The notes beneath the pieces are model-generated. The model saw only the letters and a list, made by a program, of their open reading frames with translations, was not told the origin of the DNA and did no database searches. A program made the translations under genes and the position numbers. Below are positions 45,794-54,596 of a DNA stretch of 64,000 nucleotides, in pieces (position 1 is the first letter of the stretch; each line of letters begins with the position of its first letter). The stretch comes from Lentilactobacillus sp. Marseille-Q4993 (GTDB lineage: Bacteria; Bacillota; Bacilli; Lactobacillales; Lactobacillaceae): assembly GCF_951230165.1 (NCBI RefSeq), contig NZ_CATNVB010000002.1, forward strand, positions 62,001 to 126,000, read 5' to 3'.

Positions 45794-46510
45794 TTAATTG
45801 TTATCACTGAATCCAAACAATTGTAGTAATTGCAAGAACAAATTAACAAAATCCAAGTACAATTGCATTGCTCCAAAAACTGCAAGTCCAGTAATTGATA
45901 ACTCACCGGAGTTTTGCATATACAATTGCTTCATCTTGGCTGAGTCGTAAGCAGTTAAAATTGAGAAAATAATAACAGCAGCAGCCGACAAGAAGAATGT
46001 AATTGCACTACTGTGAAGAAACATATTAATTACCATTGCCACGATTAATCCAATCAATGCAGCAGTGGCGTGGGTTCCAATCTTATCCATGTTGCGCTTA
46101 GTGGTAATTCCAATGATTGCCATTGTTATAAAGACAATTGCTGCACTTAGGAAAGCAGCTGTGACTTGAGCGCCAGTATAACGGATAACGATTGTTGAAA
46201 ATACAAAACCCGTCAAAGCAGCGTACAACATCAGCATTACGAAACTAGCTGTTGGTCGCTTAAGTGCTTGGAATGTAACAACGAATGGAACGATGAACCA
46301 AACAATAAATGATCCCCAGTACAGAAGAGGATTTTGAAGAACTGATTGGACAAACAAACCATTGCCTGCAGTAATCGTGAAGTAAGCTACCCCAGCTGAC
46401 ACTAAAACAGCAAGTGTCATCCAACCGTACATTTTAGTTAGAAACGAGTTCAAACCAGCGACATCATTAACAACTTTTCGAGCACTTTGCTCATTTGGAT
46501 AATTGTTCAT
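45794..46510 (-). CDS. Bax inhibitor-1 (BI-1/YetJ) family membrane protein
   Basis: A 238-residue integral membrane protein with seven hydrophobic helices from residue 28 onward, as in BI-1/YetJ proteins, some of which are pH-sensitive calcium leak channels. The conserved acidic pair region near the C-terminus appears in TAYDSAKMKQLY and LYLDFVNLFLQLLQLFG (D residues of helices 6 and 7). Monocistronic, with a terminator after it. Role here is unproven. Confidence 0.94.
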   Translation of the reverse strand: MNNYPNEQSARKVVNDVAGLNSFLTKMYGWMTLAVLVSAGVAYFTITAGNGLFVQSVLQNPLLYWGSFIVWFIVPFVVTFQALKRPTASFVMLMLYAALTGFVFSTIVIRYTGAQVTAAFLSAAIVFITMAIIGITTKRNMDKIGTHATAALIGLIVAMVINMFLHSSAITFFLSAAAVIIFSILTAYDSAKMKQLYMQNSGELSITGLAVFGAMQLYLDFVNLFLQLLQLFGFSDNN

Positions 46511-46606
46511 TTATGGTCCCCTTTTTCTTTTAGTTTAGATAATTGTAACAAATAAAAGCCATTAATCAAGCACTAATGCTTAACTAACGGCAATTATAAG
46601 ATTTTA

Positions 46607-47938
46607 TTAATTAATTTTGTTACTTAAGTGACTCAAGAGATCTTCATACGCTTGCTCGTACTTTTGAATGTCCCCAGCTCCCATGAAAATCACAACGTCA
46701 TTATCATAGTCTAACAGTGGTGACATGTTCTCAACTTTAAGGATTTCTCCACCCTTAGTTAACTTATTAGCCATATCTTGACTAGAAACGTCACCCGAAT
46801 GCTCACGCGGCGAACTGTAAATATCAGTTAAGAATACTTTATCAGCTAAGTCTAGGCTCTTAACAAAGTCATCCATTAAGGCAATCGTTCTACTAAACGT
46901 ATGTGGTTGGAATACAACCACGATTTGTTTACTTGGGTACTCCTGTCTAGCTGCATCCAGCGTAGCTTTGATCTCTGATGGATGATGAGCGTAGTCATCA
47001 ATGATTGTCATATCGGCAACTTTTCGCTCTGAGAACCGACGCTTAACTCCCTTAAACGTCATTAACTCACGTCTGATTTCTGCCAAATCAACCTTTTCAA
47101 AGTACGACACAGCGATAACTGCAAGTGAATTCAAGACGTTATGCTCACCAAACAGTGGCACACTAAACTCGCCGAGATCTTCGTCGTGATAAGTAACTCT
47201 GAACGTCGACCCACTAGTCGTTCTCTTTACGTCGACCGCCCTAAAGTCATCACTTTCGTTAAGACCATAGTAATAAATTGGGACATCGGCTTTTAGGCGC
47301 TTCAAGTTTTTATCGTCACCCCAAGCAAAAATTCCTTTTTGAACTTGGTGAGCGAAAGTTTCAAATGCATCAAATACATCGTCAATACTTTCGTAATAAT
47401 CAGGGTGATCAAAATCGATGTTAGTCATAATGGCGTAATCTGGGTGAGTGGCCAAGAAATGTCTTCTGTATTCATCAGCTTCGTAAACGAAGAACCGGGC
47501 GTTAGGAACCCCCTTACCGGTACCGTCACCAATCAGATAGTCACTTGGAGCGATTTCAGATAACACATGAGCTAATAATCCAGTGGTACTAGTCTTACCA
47601 TGGGCACCCGCAACTCCAATGCTAGTCTTACCTTTGATCATCTTACCAAGAAAATCATGATAACGATAAACCGTGAGTCCCATTTCCCGAGCTTTCTTGA
47701 TTTCAGGATGATCGTCATTGAATGAGTTTCCTGCAATTACCGTTAATCCCTCATGAATGTTACTTTCATCAAAAGGCATCACTTTAATTCCAGCCTTTTC
47801 CAATCCCCGTTGCGTAAAGGTGTATTGTTCAATATCTGAACCTTGAACCTTTAAGCCTCTATCTGAGAGGATAAGTGCCATAGCACTCATCCCTGTTCCC
47901 TTAATCCCAACAAAATGGTATGTCGTTTCTGAATCCAT
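46607..47938 (-). CDS. murC: UDP-N-acetylmuramate-L-alanine ligase
   Basis: MurC adds L-alanine to UDP-MurNAc in the cytosol. The 443-residue protein has the N-terminal nucleotide-sugar domain ([17 protein letters not shown]), the ATP loop [13 protein letters not shown] (about 108-120), DEYRRHF and [10 protein letters not shown]. Length is normal. It follows the SftA-position gene in the ytpP-ytpR-(sftA)-murC order known from Bacillus; no clear terminator follows in 46560-46606. Confidence 0.97.
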   Translation of the reverse strand: MDSETTYHFVGIKGTGMSAMALILSDRGLKVQGSDIEQYTFTQRGLEKAGIKVMPFDESNIHEGLTVIAGNSFNDDHPEIKKAREMGLTVYRYHDFLGKMIKGKTSIGVAGAHGKTSTTGLLAHVLSEIAPSDYLIGDGTGKGVPNARFFVYEADEYRRHFLATHPDYAIMTNIDFDHPDYYESIDDVFDAFETFAHQVQKGIFAWGDDKNLKRLKADVPIYYYGLNESDDFRAVDVKRTTSGSTFRVTYHDEDLGEFSVPLFGEHNVLNSLAVIAVSYFEKVDLAEIRRELMTFKGVKRRFSERKVADMTIIDDYAHHPSEIKATLDAARQEYPSKQIVVVFQPHTFSRTIALMDDFVKSLDLADKVFLTDIYSSPREHSGDVSSQDMANKLTKGGEILKVENMSPLLDYDNDVVIFMGAGDIQKYEQAYEDLLSHLSNKIN

Positions 47939-47963
47939 ATTACTCTTCCTAACTAAAAATTAT

Positions 47964-48599
47964 TTACTTACTTTCATGGTAATAAACTACTTGTGGTTTT
48001 GCACCATGTTTTTTAGAGATATAGCGTTTTTTTACCAAAAAATCCTCTAATTCGCTAAATTCATCATCTGCAAGGCCAAATTTTTGCTTAACAATTGACT
48101 CGGAAAAATACTTTTGACCCGCTATGTATGTAAGAATGGTCTGCAAGGAAAAATCCTCGTTTCCATTCTCATCTTTTTTGGCAACATTATCAACCGGCGA
48201 GTCCCCACTAGTCGATAATTCAACAAAGTCAGCTTTTTGAGCTGATTCTTGCTCTGACCGCATAGTCGTACCGTCATCATTTGCTAGCAAAATCAAATCA
48301 TTATCACTAATTTTGAGTTCTGCTTTTAAAATGCCGTAGTACGTTGCTCGTCGTTTTCGTTGACTGATAAAGTAATTTCGGGAAACGTTTTGCCTTTTGA
48401 TTAACCGATTATGAAGGTCTTCAGAAATCGACACTTTTGGTGCATGAACGGAATCTTTAGAATTTTGGCGAACAATAGAGGCCACTCCTCGCTTAGTTGC
48501 CTTTTGGATGACTGGCTTCTTGACATTCTTCCGTTCAGTATTCTGTTCTTTTTCTGACCGCCGTCGTTTGTAAAAGGCTGGTCCATCATAATCTTTCAT
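47964..48599 (-). CDS. SftA/FtsK-like protein lacking the ATPase motor (inferred)
   Basis: This 211-residue protein stands exactly where Bacillus has sftA (ytpS/T), a soluble FtsK-like DNA translocase, between ytpR and murC. Its start (MKDYDGPAFYKRRRSEKEQ) is of the N-terminal type seen at this place in lactobacilli, to my recollection. Its last 60 residues (ILTYIAGQKYFSESIVKQKFGL..., ...KKHGAKPQVVYYHE) align by eye with the winged-helix gamma domain of FtsK/SpoIIIE (..QK..S.S...R+F+I ... GSKPREV). The roughly 450-residue RecA-like motor with Walker A and B is absent; a 60-residue acidic stretch replaces it. The reading frame is intact. It could bind DNA without pumping it. Assignment is inference. 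Confidence 0.6.
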   Translation of the reverse strand: MKDYDGPAFYKRRRSEKEQNTERKNVKKPVIQKATKRGVASIVRQNSKDSVHAPKVSISEDLHNRLIKRQNVSRNYFISQRKRRATYYGILKAELKISDNDLILLANDDGTTMRSEQESAQKADFVELSTSGDSPVDNVAKKDENGNEDFSLQTILTYIAGQKYFSESIVKQKFGLADDEFSELEDFLVKKRYISKKHGAKPQVVYYHESK

Positions 48600-48622
48600 A
48601 ACGTAATCCCACTTTACTGTAA

Positions 48623-49264
48623 TTAATCAAAGATGTGTTGACCCTTTTCAAAGTCAAATGGTTCACCGACCTCACCAAAATCATCTGGTAAAATCAATGC
48701 CCCTTTCTTTTGAGGAGCATTCTTAAGGTGTAATTCGCGACCAGATACGATCATCCCATCACTTTCAACTCCCCGCAAGGCTCCTGGCCAAATAATCAAG
48801 CCATCAGGCATCATTGCCCCAATCTTTGCAACAACCACCTTGATGTCTGCCTGCATGTTAGGTGACCCCGAAACAATTTGAAGTTTGTTACCATCATCAA
48901 CTTTCGTCGTTGTCACCTTCAAATGATCTGAGTTTGGATGGTCCTCCATTTTCTCAACATATCCGATAACAAACTTTGGGGTATCATCAACGGACAAATC
49001 AGCTGGAAATCCGTTAGCAGCTAAGTAGTCATTTAGGGTGGCTACTTCATGACTGGTTAGAAATACCTGACCATTCTCGGACTTCAACCGATTGATAAGA
49101 CTACTTGCCTTTAAAAAGTTGTAGCCTAAGGTGTTTCCAGTCTTATCATCAAAGATTCTGGCAACGCCATCATGGACCTCAGTACTCTGATCATCAACAT
49201 CTTGGCCCAAAATGACAACAAGCGTGTCACCAGTTCCTTTGGGGTTATAACTTGCAATTAACAT
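48623..49264 (-). CDS. ytpR: YtpR family tRNA-binding protein
   Basis: A 213-residue protein: N-terminal DUF4479 (about 1-90) and a C-terminal EMAP-II/OB tRNA-binding domain (about 95-195: GYVEKMEDHPNSDHLKVTTTKVD, QIVSGSPNMQADIKVVVAKIGAMMPDG). The latter is like the N-domain of PheT. A function in tRNA binding is inferred only from the fold. Between the thioredoxin and the SftA-position gene. Confidence 0.94.
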   Translation of the reverse strand: MLIASYNPKGTGDTLVVILGQDVDDQSTEVHDGVARIFDDKTGNTLGYNFLKASSLINRLKSENGQVFLTSHEVATLNDYLAANGFPADLSVDDTPKFVIGYVEKMEDHPNSDHLKVTTTKVDDGNKLQIVSGSPNMQADIKVVVAKIGAMMPDGLIIWPGALRGVESDGMIVSGRELHLKNAPQKKGALILPDDFGEVGEPFDFEKGQHIFD

Positions 49265-49291
49265 TCTAAAAAACCTTTCCGCAACAATAAT

Positions 49292-49612
49292 TTAGTTCAG
49301 AGAATTAACAAAATCCTCTACTTCTTTTCGTGTCTTCCGGTCGCCGTTATTAAAACGACCAATTTCTTTACCATTATCAAGAGCAACAAAACTAGGAATT
49401 CCCATGATTCCCATTTCCATTACCAAATCAATGTTTTCGTCACGGTCAACAGTGACCCAAGTGTAATCGGAGAATTCCTTCTCAATTTCAGGCATGACTG
49501 GTTTGATAAACCGGCAATCTGGGCACCAGTCGGCAGTAAAGAACAGCATGTATTTGCCATCGCTATAATTTTCAATCATCTTGTCGTAACTTGTCTTTTC
49601 TAACATTTGCAT
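49292..49612 (-). CDS. ytpP: Thioredoxin family protein (YtpP-like)
   Basis: A 106-residue thioredoxin-fold protein without signal peptide. The redox motif is CPDC in FTADWCPDCRFIKP (about 28-41), instead of the usual CGPC, and the cis-proline loop is GIMGIPSFVALD. In Bacilli YtpP relates to bacillithiol or low-molecular thiol handling; lactobacilli lack most of that, so its partner here is unclear. First gene of ytpP-ytpR-SftA-like-murC. Confidence 0.93.
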   Translation of the reverse strand: MQMLEKTSYDKMIENYSDGKYMLFFTADWCPDCRFIKPVMPEIEKEFSDYTWVTVDRDENIDLVMEMGIMGIPSFVALDNGKEIGRFNNGDRKTRKEVEDFVNSLN

Positions 49613-49650
49613 AGCAATGTCTCCAATCTAAAATTAAATGGGCTTCTAAA

Positions 49651-49678
49651 TTTACATTAGCAAATCAAAAGCTATAAT
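49651..49678 (+). promoter_or_regulatory. Promoter of the hypothetical gene at 49711
   Basis: TTTACA (49651-49656), a 16-nt spacer and TATAAT (49673-49678); GGGGGAAAAAG then supplies the ribosome binding site. Confidence 0.7.
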
Positions 49679-49710
49679 ATAAATATCAATAATACACACG
49701 GGGGAAAAAG

Positions 49711-50031
49711 ATGCAAACTAAATCTCTTTTTTATAGTTTATCACTTGCAGCCCTGTCATTTGCAATTTTTATCGCAAACAGGCGCGGAAATTCTCAAAAA
49801 GAGGCTGAACTGACCACGGAGCTTGAAAACCGACTAATCAATAAGGTAAAGCCAACAATTGACGAATCTGAATTGTCCTTTATCGGAAGTTGGTTTGAGC
49901 GAAATGATAAGCAACCTAACGCCTTTCACTTTGGACTTGACTACGAAAACAAGGATAAACAGACGCTAATTCATGAATTTTTTGCTGACAACACTGGCCA
50001 AATCACCAGTCATCAAGTAATTACTCATTGA
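49711..50031 (+). CDS. Hypothetical membrane-anchored small protein
   Basis: I do not recognise this 106-residue protein. Residues 5-22 form one membrane helix (SLFYSLSLAALSFAIFIA), followed by RRG and a charged soluble part with a beta-rich look (FIGSWFERNDKQPNAFHFGLDYENKDKQTLIHEFFADNTGQITSHQV) that recalls PepSY-like or DUF domains of small secreted proteins. Strong promoter and ribosome binding site. It converges with trmB and their 3' ends overlap by 11 nt. Confidence 0.8.
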   Translation: MQTKSLFYSLSLAALSFAIFIANRRGNSQKEAELTTELENRLINKVKPTIDESELSFIGSWFERNDKQPNAFHFGLDYENKDKQTLIHEFFADNTGQITSHQVITH

Positions 50032-50665
50032 TAAAGTGAGCAATCAACTTATAAATTGGGCCTTTAGGGCTAAATTTGTGCTCATATTCAGTTTCGATAT
50101 TGTCCTCATTCTCTGGCGAGTTATGAAGATCTAGACTAACGTACTCAAATTCCATTGGGTAGTTATTAAAACTGATCAGGCTGAATTCAAACAAGCCACG
50201 GTTGTCCGTCTTAAATTCGATTGTCCCGTCTTCTGATAATACTTTTTGATACGTTTCTAAGAACCGTTTTGAGGTTAGTCTCCTCTTCTCATGACGAGTC
50301 TTGGGCCATGGATCAGAAAAGTTAAGGTATATTTTGGCCAACTCATGGGGTTTGAAAAACTCATCCACATCAGCTCCATCAGTCAAAACAAACTGAAGAT
50401 TAGGTAGCGGTTCTTCCATGAACGTCCTAAGAGCCGTAGCAATAACAGACTCTTGCAATTCGATCCCGATGAAATTAACATCGGGATATTTTTTTGCCAT
50501 CTGAATGATAAATTGGCCCTTACCAGTCCCAATCTCCACGTGAAGTGGCTGTTCCTTAACAAATCGCTCCTGCCACTTTCCCAGGTAGCTGTCAGGGTCG
50601 GTAACGATATAGTCTTGGTGGTCCTCAATGTATGGTCTAGCCCAAGGCTTTTTTCTTACTCTCAT
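50021..50665 (-). CDS. trmB: tRNA (guanine-N7)-methyltransferase
   Basis: TrmB makes 7-methylguanosine at position 46 of tRNAs. The 214-residue protein has the SAM motif VEIGTGKGQF, IGIELQESV, and the substrate signature NFSDPWPKTRHEKRRLTS. Third gene after ecsA-ecsB, 20 nt after ecsB. The stop codon region overlaps the 3' end of the convergent hypothetical gene. Confidence 0.97.
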   Translation of the reverse strand: MRVRKKPWARPYIEDHQDYIVTDPDSYLGKWQERFVKEQPLHVEIGTGKGQFIIQMAKKYPDVNFIGIELQESVIATALRTFMEEPLPNLQFVLTDGADVDEFFKPHELAKIYLNFSDPWPKTRHEKRRLTSKRFLETYQKVLSEDGTIEFKTDNRGLFEFSLISFNNYPMEFEYVSLDLHNSPENEDNIETEYEHKFSPKGPIYKLIAHFINE

Positions 50666-50685
50666 ATATGTTTCTCCTTAAATAA

Positions 50686-51915
50686 TTAGTTACGACTATT
50701 GATGGATTTGTTAATTCTTCGTGGTAGATACCCATAAACAAACAACCAAATTTCGACTGCTTCTAGGACAATTAAAATGCCTACCGTTGCCAAATTGTTG
50801 AAGTTGACGATTGTGACCACGACGGCCATTATAACCGCGACAAAAATCAACATCATCAAGATCACCTTTTGAAAACTAACCACTTGGTTCCGATTATCAA
50901 ACGGATAAATGTGAACAAAAGCATTATCATCAAAATGAAAATAGAACGGAATCAATTGAAAACCAATCAGATATATGAATACCAACGGCAAGACAATTGG
51001 TAGCCAGCCATTCTTGATGAATGCAAGAACCACCGCTCCTAATACGGTAAGCCTAATAAACAGGCCGCTCATTTCAGTATCCCGACTAAGGCCGTGAGCG
51101 TACAGGAACAAAAAACTATTTTTAGATTTAAGTTGAATTCTGTCAGTAATGATATCTAGATAACGCCGGCGTTTAACCGTGCTTTGAATCATTGGCACAT
51201 CTGTAAATAGATTGAAAAACGTGTATAAACTGTGCATCCGCGAATTCTCATCATCAATTGCAATATGCCAATTGACAACTGGGTGGTTATTAATATTTCT
51301 TACCAACACAGCAAAAATGGCCAGTAAGAAAATCGCACCAGCTGCCCCAACTACTGAATTACCCCAAAATATAACGGCAAAAATCAGTAGCGGTAAACAG
51401 AATCGATGCACGACTCGTTTTTCGAAGCCAAACGAACTAAGCCTAAATTTTCTGATTACATCACCTAGTAACCAGAAAACTTTAGTAGCAATAACCGCCA
51501 CCAACAGAGCTCCAAAATCAATTTGACCAAAGCCCAGTGTCCTTTGAAGAAATGGAATACTAACAAACCAAAGGACAATTTGAATTACCTCAGCTAAAAT
51601 TATGCTATATCTAAATCCCCGCATGAAATATGCCGGCATTTCAGCTTCTCGTGGGAGTAAAAACACGGCATCCGGATCAGCAACTAATGTGGCTAACCTT
51701 CCAAGCTGACTTACCAATACAAAATAGATGGTAGCAACAATGGGTGCCCACCAAATATGCATTTGAAGCCGATTTAGATTTTGTGAATAATAATATCCAA
51801 CAGCACCAATCATAAATAAGATAGCCAAAACAAAATAGTCAGTAAAAACTAGTCTTAAATACTTTAGCATCTCTGCTAGGTGCGATGAAAGTCTTTTTTT
51901 GAATAAATCCGTCAT
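50686..51915 (-). CDS. ecsB: ABC transporter permease EcsB
   Basis: EcsB is the membrane part of the Ecs transporter, implicated in Bacillus and lactic acid bacteria in protein secretion, intramembrane proteolysis by RasP/RseP and peptide export. The 409-residue protein has about eight to ten membrane helices and the EcsB family pattern DPDAVFLLPREAEMPAYF near residue 80. It overlaps ecsA by four nt. Confidence 0.94.
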   Translation of the reverse strand: MTDLFKKRLSSHLAEMLKYLRLVFTDYFVLAILFMIGAVGYYYSQNLNRLQMHIWWAPIVATIYFVLVSQLGRLATLVADPDAVFLLPREAEMPAYFMRGFRYSIILAEVIQIVLWFVSIPFLQRTLGFGQIDFGALLVAVIATKVFWLLGDVIRKFRLSSFGFEKRVVHRFCLPLLIFAVIFWGNSVVGAAGAIFLLAIFAVLVRNINNHPVVNWHIAIDDENSRMHSLYTFFNLFTDVPMIQSTVKRRRYLDIITDRIQLKSKNSFLFLYAHGLSRDTEMSGLFIRLTVLGAVVLAFIKNGWLPIVLPLVFIYLIGFQLIPFYFHFDDNAFVHIYPFDNRNQVVSFQKVILMMLIFVAVIMAVVVTIVNFNNLATVGILIVLEAVEIWLFVYGYLPRRINKSINSRN

Positions 51916-52649
51916 TTCCGACCACCCTGCCTTGCCAGGGATAGATAAATGTCGTTAAGTGAATCACCTGCTTCAGGAAATTCAGCCTTTAATTCTGACA
52001 AAGTTCCTTCTGTTCTAACTTGACCATCATGTAGAAGAACAAACCGGTCACAATAGCGCTGAGCGGTGTCAAGGACGTGAGTTGACATCAGAATACTTGC
52101 TCCCTGTTTTTTTCGTTCTGTAATTAGATCCAACAAATCGTTAACTGCCAGTGGATCCAATCCCAAAAAAGGTTCATCGATAATAAACAGTTTTGCATCA
52201 GTTAAGAATGCACACACAATCATTACCTTTTGGCGCATCCCCTTTGAAAAGTTATCAGGGAACCAATCCAGTTTGTTATCAAGCCTAAATGTTGTTAATA
52301 ATTTATTTGCCCGTTCCCATGCTTTATCTAAATCTAAATCATAGGCAAGCATCGTCATCTCCAAATGTTCCTTTAAGGTAAGTTCTTTATAAACAATTGG
52401 TGATTCTGGGATATATGCGATTTGGCCCTTATATTTTTTGACATCTTGGTCAATCGTTGTTTCGTTAATTGCAATCGAACCTGAAAAAGGTTGGAGCAGT
52501 CCAATAATGTGATTGATCGTTGTCGATTTTCCGGCACCGTTGAGCCCAATTAGGCCAACCAATTCGCCATCTTTAATATCGAAATTTACATCCTTTAATA
52601 CTGGCACGGCGGAATAACCGCCAACTAAATTTTTGACTTTAAGAGTCAC
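51912..52649 (-). CDS. ecsA: ABC transporter ATP-binding protein EcsA
   Basis: EcsA drives the Ecs exporter with EcsB. The 245-residue protein has Walker A GLNGAGKST (37-45), the signature FSKGMRQKVMIVCAF, Walker B LFIIDEPFLGLD and H-loop in MSTHVLD. It begins an operon with ecsB and trmB; its promoter (TTCAAA-16-TATAAT on the minus strand, 52685-52712) faces the HIT gene. Confidence 0.96.
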   Translation of the reverse strand: MTLKVKNLVGGYSAVPVLKDVNFDIKDGELVGLIGLNGAGKSTTINHIIGLLQPFSGSIAINETTIDQDVKKYKGQIAYIPESPIVYKELTLKEHLEMTMLAYDLDLDKAWERANKLLTTFRLDNKLDWFPDNFSKGMRQKVMIVCAFLTDAKLFIIDEPFLGLDPLAVNDLLDLITERKKQGASILMSTHVLDTAQRYCDRFVLLHDGQVRTEGTLSELKAEFPEAGDSLNDIYLSLARQGGRK

Positions 52650-52684
52650 CTTGCCACTTCCAATCGTTCAAAATTTACATGAAG

Positions 52685-52741
52685 ATTATAACATAGGAAA
52701 CAAATGTTTGAATTAGTCATCACCCAGATGAATGGTATAAT
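52685..52741. promoter_or_regulatory. Divergent promoters of ecsA and hit
   Basis: Minus strand: TTCAAA (52707-52712), 16 nt, TATAAT (52685-52690) for ecsA. Plus strand: TGGTATAAT at 52733-52741 is an extended -10 for hit with a poor -35 (TAGTCA 16 nt before). The two lie 45 nt apart, so they may interfere. Confidence 0.6.
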
Positions 52742-52772
52742 TATCATAAAAATAGCGAAAGAAGGAACTTTC

Positions 52773-53201
52773 ATGAAAGATTGTATTTTTTGTAAAATCG
52801 TTGCTGGTGAGATTCCAAGTTACACAGTATATGAAGACGATGTTGTAAAGGCCTTCCTTGATATTTCACAGGGAACCCCAGGCCATACGCTTGTTATACC
52901 AAAGAAGCATGTGCCTAACATCTTTGAATACGACGAAGAACTAGCTGCTCAAGTATTCTCCCGGATTCCTAAAATTGCCCGGGCGGTTAAAGAATCCAAT
53001 CCAGATATTCAGGGAATGAACATTGTTAACAATAATGGCCAAATCGCATACCAGTCGGTTTTCCACTCTCACTTCCACTTAGTTCCCCGCTATACCGCTA
53101 ACGACGACTTCGGCATGACCTTTAAAGACAACTCAAACAAGTATGATGCTGATCAATTAAAAGCTATTCAAGAATCAATCGTTGCAAAGATGGGAGATTA
53201 A
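52773..53201 (+). CDS. hit: HIT family hydrolase
   Basis: A 142-residue histidine triad protein that hydrolyses or transfers nucleotide monophosphates, such as AMP-lysine. ATG 52773 with GAAGGAAC upstream gives the usual start MKDCIFCKIVAGEIPSY; the CxxC is at C4 and C7. The triad is in QSVFHSHFHLVPR. Divergent from ecsA, as in Bacillus where hit lies beside ecsABC. Confidence 0.97.
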   Translation: MKDCIFCKIVAGEIPSYTVYEDDVVKAFLDISQGTPGHTLVIPKKHVPNIFEYDEELAAQVFSRIPKIARAVKESNPDIQGMNIVNNNGQIAYQSVFHSHFHLVPRYTANDDFGMTFKDNSNKYDADQLKAIQESIVAKMGD

Positions 53202-53205
53202 TTTT

Positions 53206-53520
53206 ATGAAGTCATTTTTTAAAGTTATTGCGGGAACAGCTGCCCTGGGTGGCATTTTTCTGGCAAGCAGAAAACAAACGCCAAAAGAATTTTTTGATGA
53301 AACCAAAGAAAAGTTTCTCGAAAAGAAGCATGCCGTTGAAAGCACAAAGGAAGCTTACGAAAATTTTCAAACTAGTTTAGCAAACCTCAAAGAGCAGTTA
53401 CCTGAGGTTAATAAGGTCGTTAACGGAATTCAACGTGACGTTGAGGAAGCCATGTTCCAAATCAACCCTCGACTAGATGAAATCAAGAAATTTGCGGATG
53501 ATATCACAAAAGAACACTAA
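53206..53520 (+). CDS. YtxH-like small membrane-anchored protein
   Basis: A 104-residue protein with a hydrophobic N-terminal segment (FFKVIAGTAALGGIFLAS) and a long charged helix (about 25-100) with heptad-like pattern, fitting the YtxH/stress-associated or YhaH type seen after hit in Bacilli. ATG 53206 is chosen: GGGAG lies just upstream, and it is 5 nt after the hit stop; the frame is open earlier inside hit by chance. Probable cotranscription with hit. Confidence 0.85.
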   Translation: MKSFFKVIAGTAALGGIFLASRKQTPKEFFDETKEKFLEKKHAVESTKEAYENFQTSLANLKEQLPEVNKVVNGIQRDVEEAMFQINPRLDEIKKFADDITKEH

Positions 53521-53558
53521 CAAACTTCTGAATTTTTAATAAAGATTAGTGCTCATTA

Positions 53559-53586
53559 CTGACGTTATGAGATTGTATGTTATTAT
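53559..53586 (+). promoter_or_regulatory. Probable prsA promoter
   Basis: CTGACG (53559-53564), 16-nt spacer, TATTAT (53581-53586). The -35 is one or two steps from consensus. Confidence 0.5.
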
Positions 53587-53644
53587 TAAATAGAAAGTTT
53601 ACATTTTTGTGAACAAACTACAGAGAAATGGATGTGTTTTCGAT

Positions 53645-54526
53645 ATGAAGAAATGGCTAATCGCTTTAGCCGGTGTATTACTAAGTTTTACCTTAGTTGC
53701 TTGTGGTAGCAAAACTGTTGCCACAACTGATGGTGGTAAGATTACGGAGAGTGCTTATTACAGCAGCTTGAAGAGTACTTCATCTGGTAAGCAAGTTCTC
53801 CAACAAATGATTTTGAACACTGTGCTTCAAGATCAATACGGAAAGAAAGTTAAGGACTCAAAGGTTAACGCTGAGTTCAACAAGTACAAGAAGCAATACG
53901 GTTCATCATTTAACTCAGTATTGCAACAAAATGGTATGACTGCCGCAGGACTTAAGAAAGATATTCGTTCTAACCTCCTTCTTCAAGAAGCCGTTAGAGA
54001 TAATATCAAGGTAACTGACAAGGATCTTCAAAAACAATTCAAGTCTTACCAACCAAAAGTTACTGTTAACCAAATCTTAGTATCTAAGAAATCAACTGCA
54101 GAAACCGTTATTAGTCAACTTAAGAAAGGCAAGAGTTTCTCAAGCCTAGCTAAGAAGTACTCAACTGATTCTGCTACTAAGAACAAGGGTGGTCGAATTT
54201 CACCATTCGATAACACAAACACCTCATTGGATTCAGACTTCAAGGAAGCTGCCTTCAAGTTGAAGAACGGTGAATACACTAAGAAACCTGTTAAGACTCA
54301 ATACGGTTACCAAGTTATTCAAATGGTAAACCACCCAGACAAGGGTACTTACAAGGACCACAAGTCAGAACTTAAGGATCAAATCGTTACTGATAAGCTC
54401 CAAGATAGTTCAACTGTTCGTTCAGTAGTATCTAAGGTTCTTAAGAAGGGTAACGTTAACATCCAAGATAAGGATCTTCAAAACGTTCTTTCTGATTACC
54501 TTTCATCAAGCTCAAGCAAGAAGTAA
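53645..54526 (+). CDS. prsA: Foldase lipoprotein PrsA
   Basis: PrsA is an extracellular peptidyl-prolyl isomerase that folds exported proteins and penicillin-binding proteins. The 293-residue protein starts at ATG 53645; the signal peptide ends at lipobox LVAC (C20). It has an N-terminal chaperone helix region, a parvulin domain (about 135-235: [67 protein letters not shown]) and a lysine-rich C-terminal helix. Highly expressed codon choice (few rare codons) and a strong terminator. Confidence 0.95.
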   Translation: MKKWLIALAGVLLSFTLVACGSKTVATTDGGKITESAYYSSLKSTSSGKQVLQQMILNTVLQDQYGKKVKDSKVNAEFNKYKKQYGSSFNSVLQQNGMTAAGLKKDIRSNLLLQEAVRDNIKVTDKDLQKQFKSYQPKVTVNQILVSKKSTAETVISQLKKGKSFSSLAKKYSTDSATKNKGGRISPFDNTNTSLDSDFKEAAFKLKNGEYTKKPVKTQYGYQVIQMVNHPDKGTYKDHKSELKDQIVTDKLQDSSTVRSVVSKVLKKGNVNIQDKDLQNVLSDYLSSSSSKK

Positions 54527-54546
54527 TCTAATTACTCATTAAGAGT

Positions 54547-54579
54547 AAAAAAGCCAACCACAAGCGTGGTTGGCTTTTT
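54547..54579. terminator. Bidirectional terminator between prsA and yhaM
   Basis: AAAAAGCCAACCAC pairs with GTGGTTGGCTTTTT around AAGC, between convergent genes. Confidence 0.93.
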
Positions 54580-54596
54580 GTTATGCTATCAATTAC

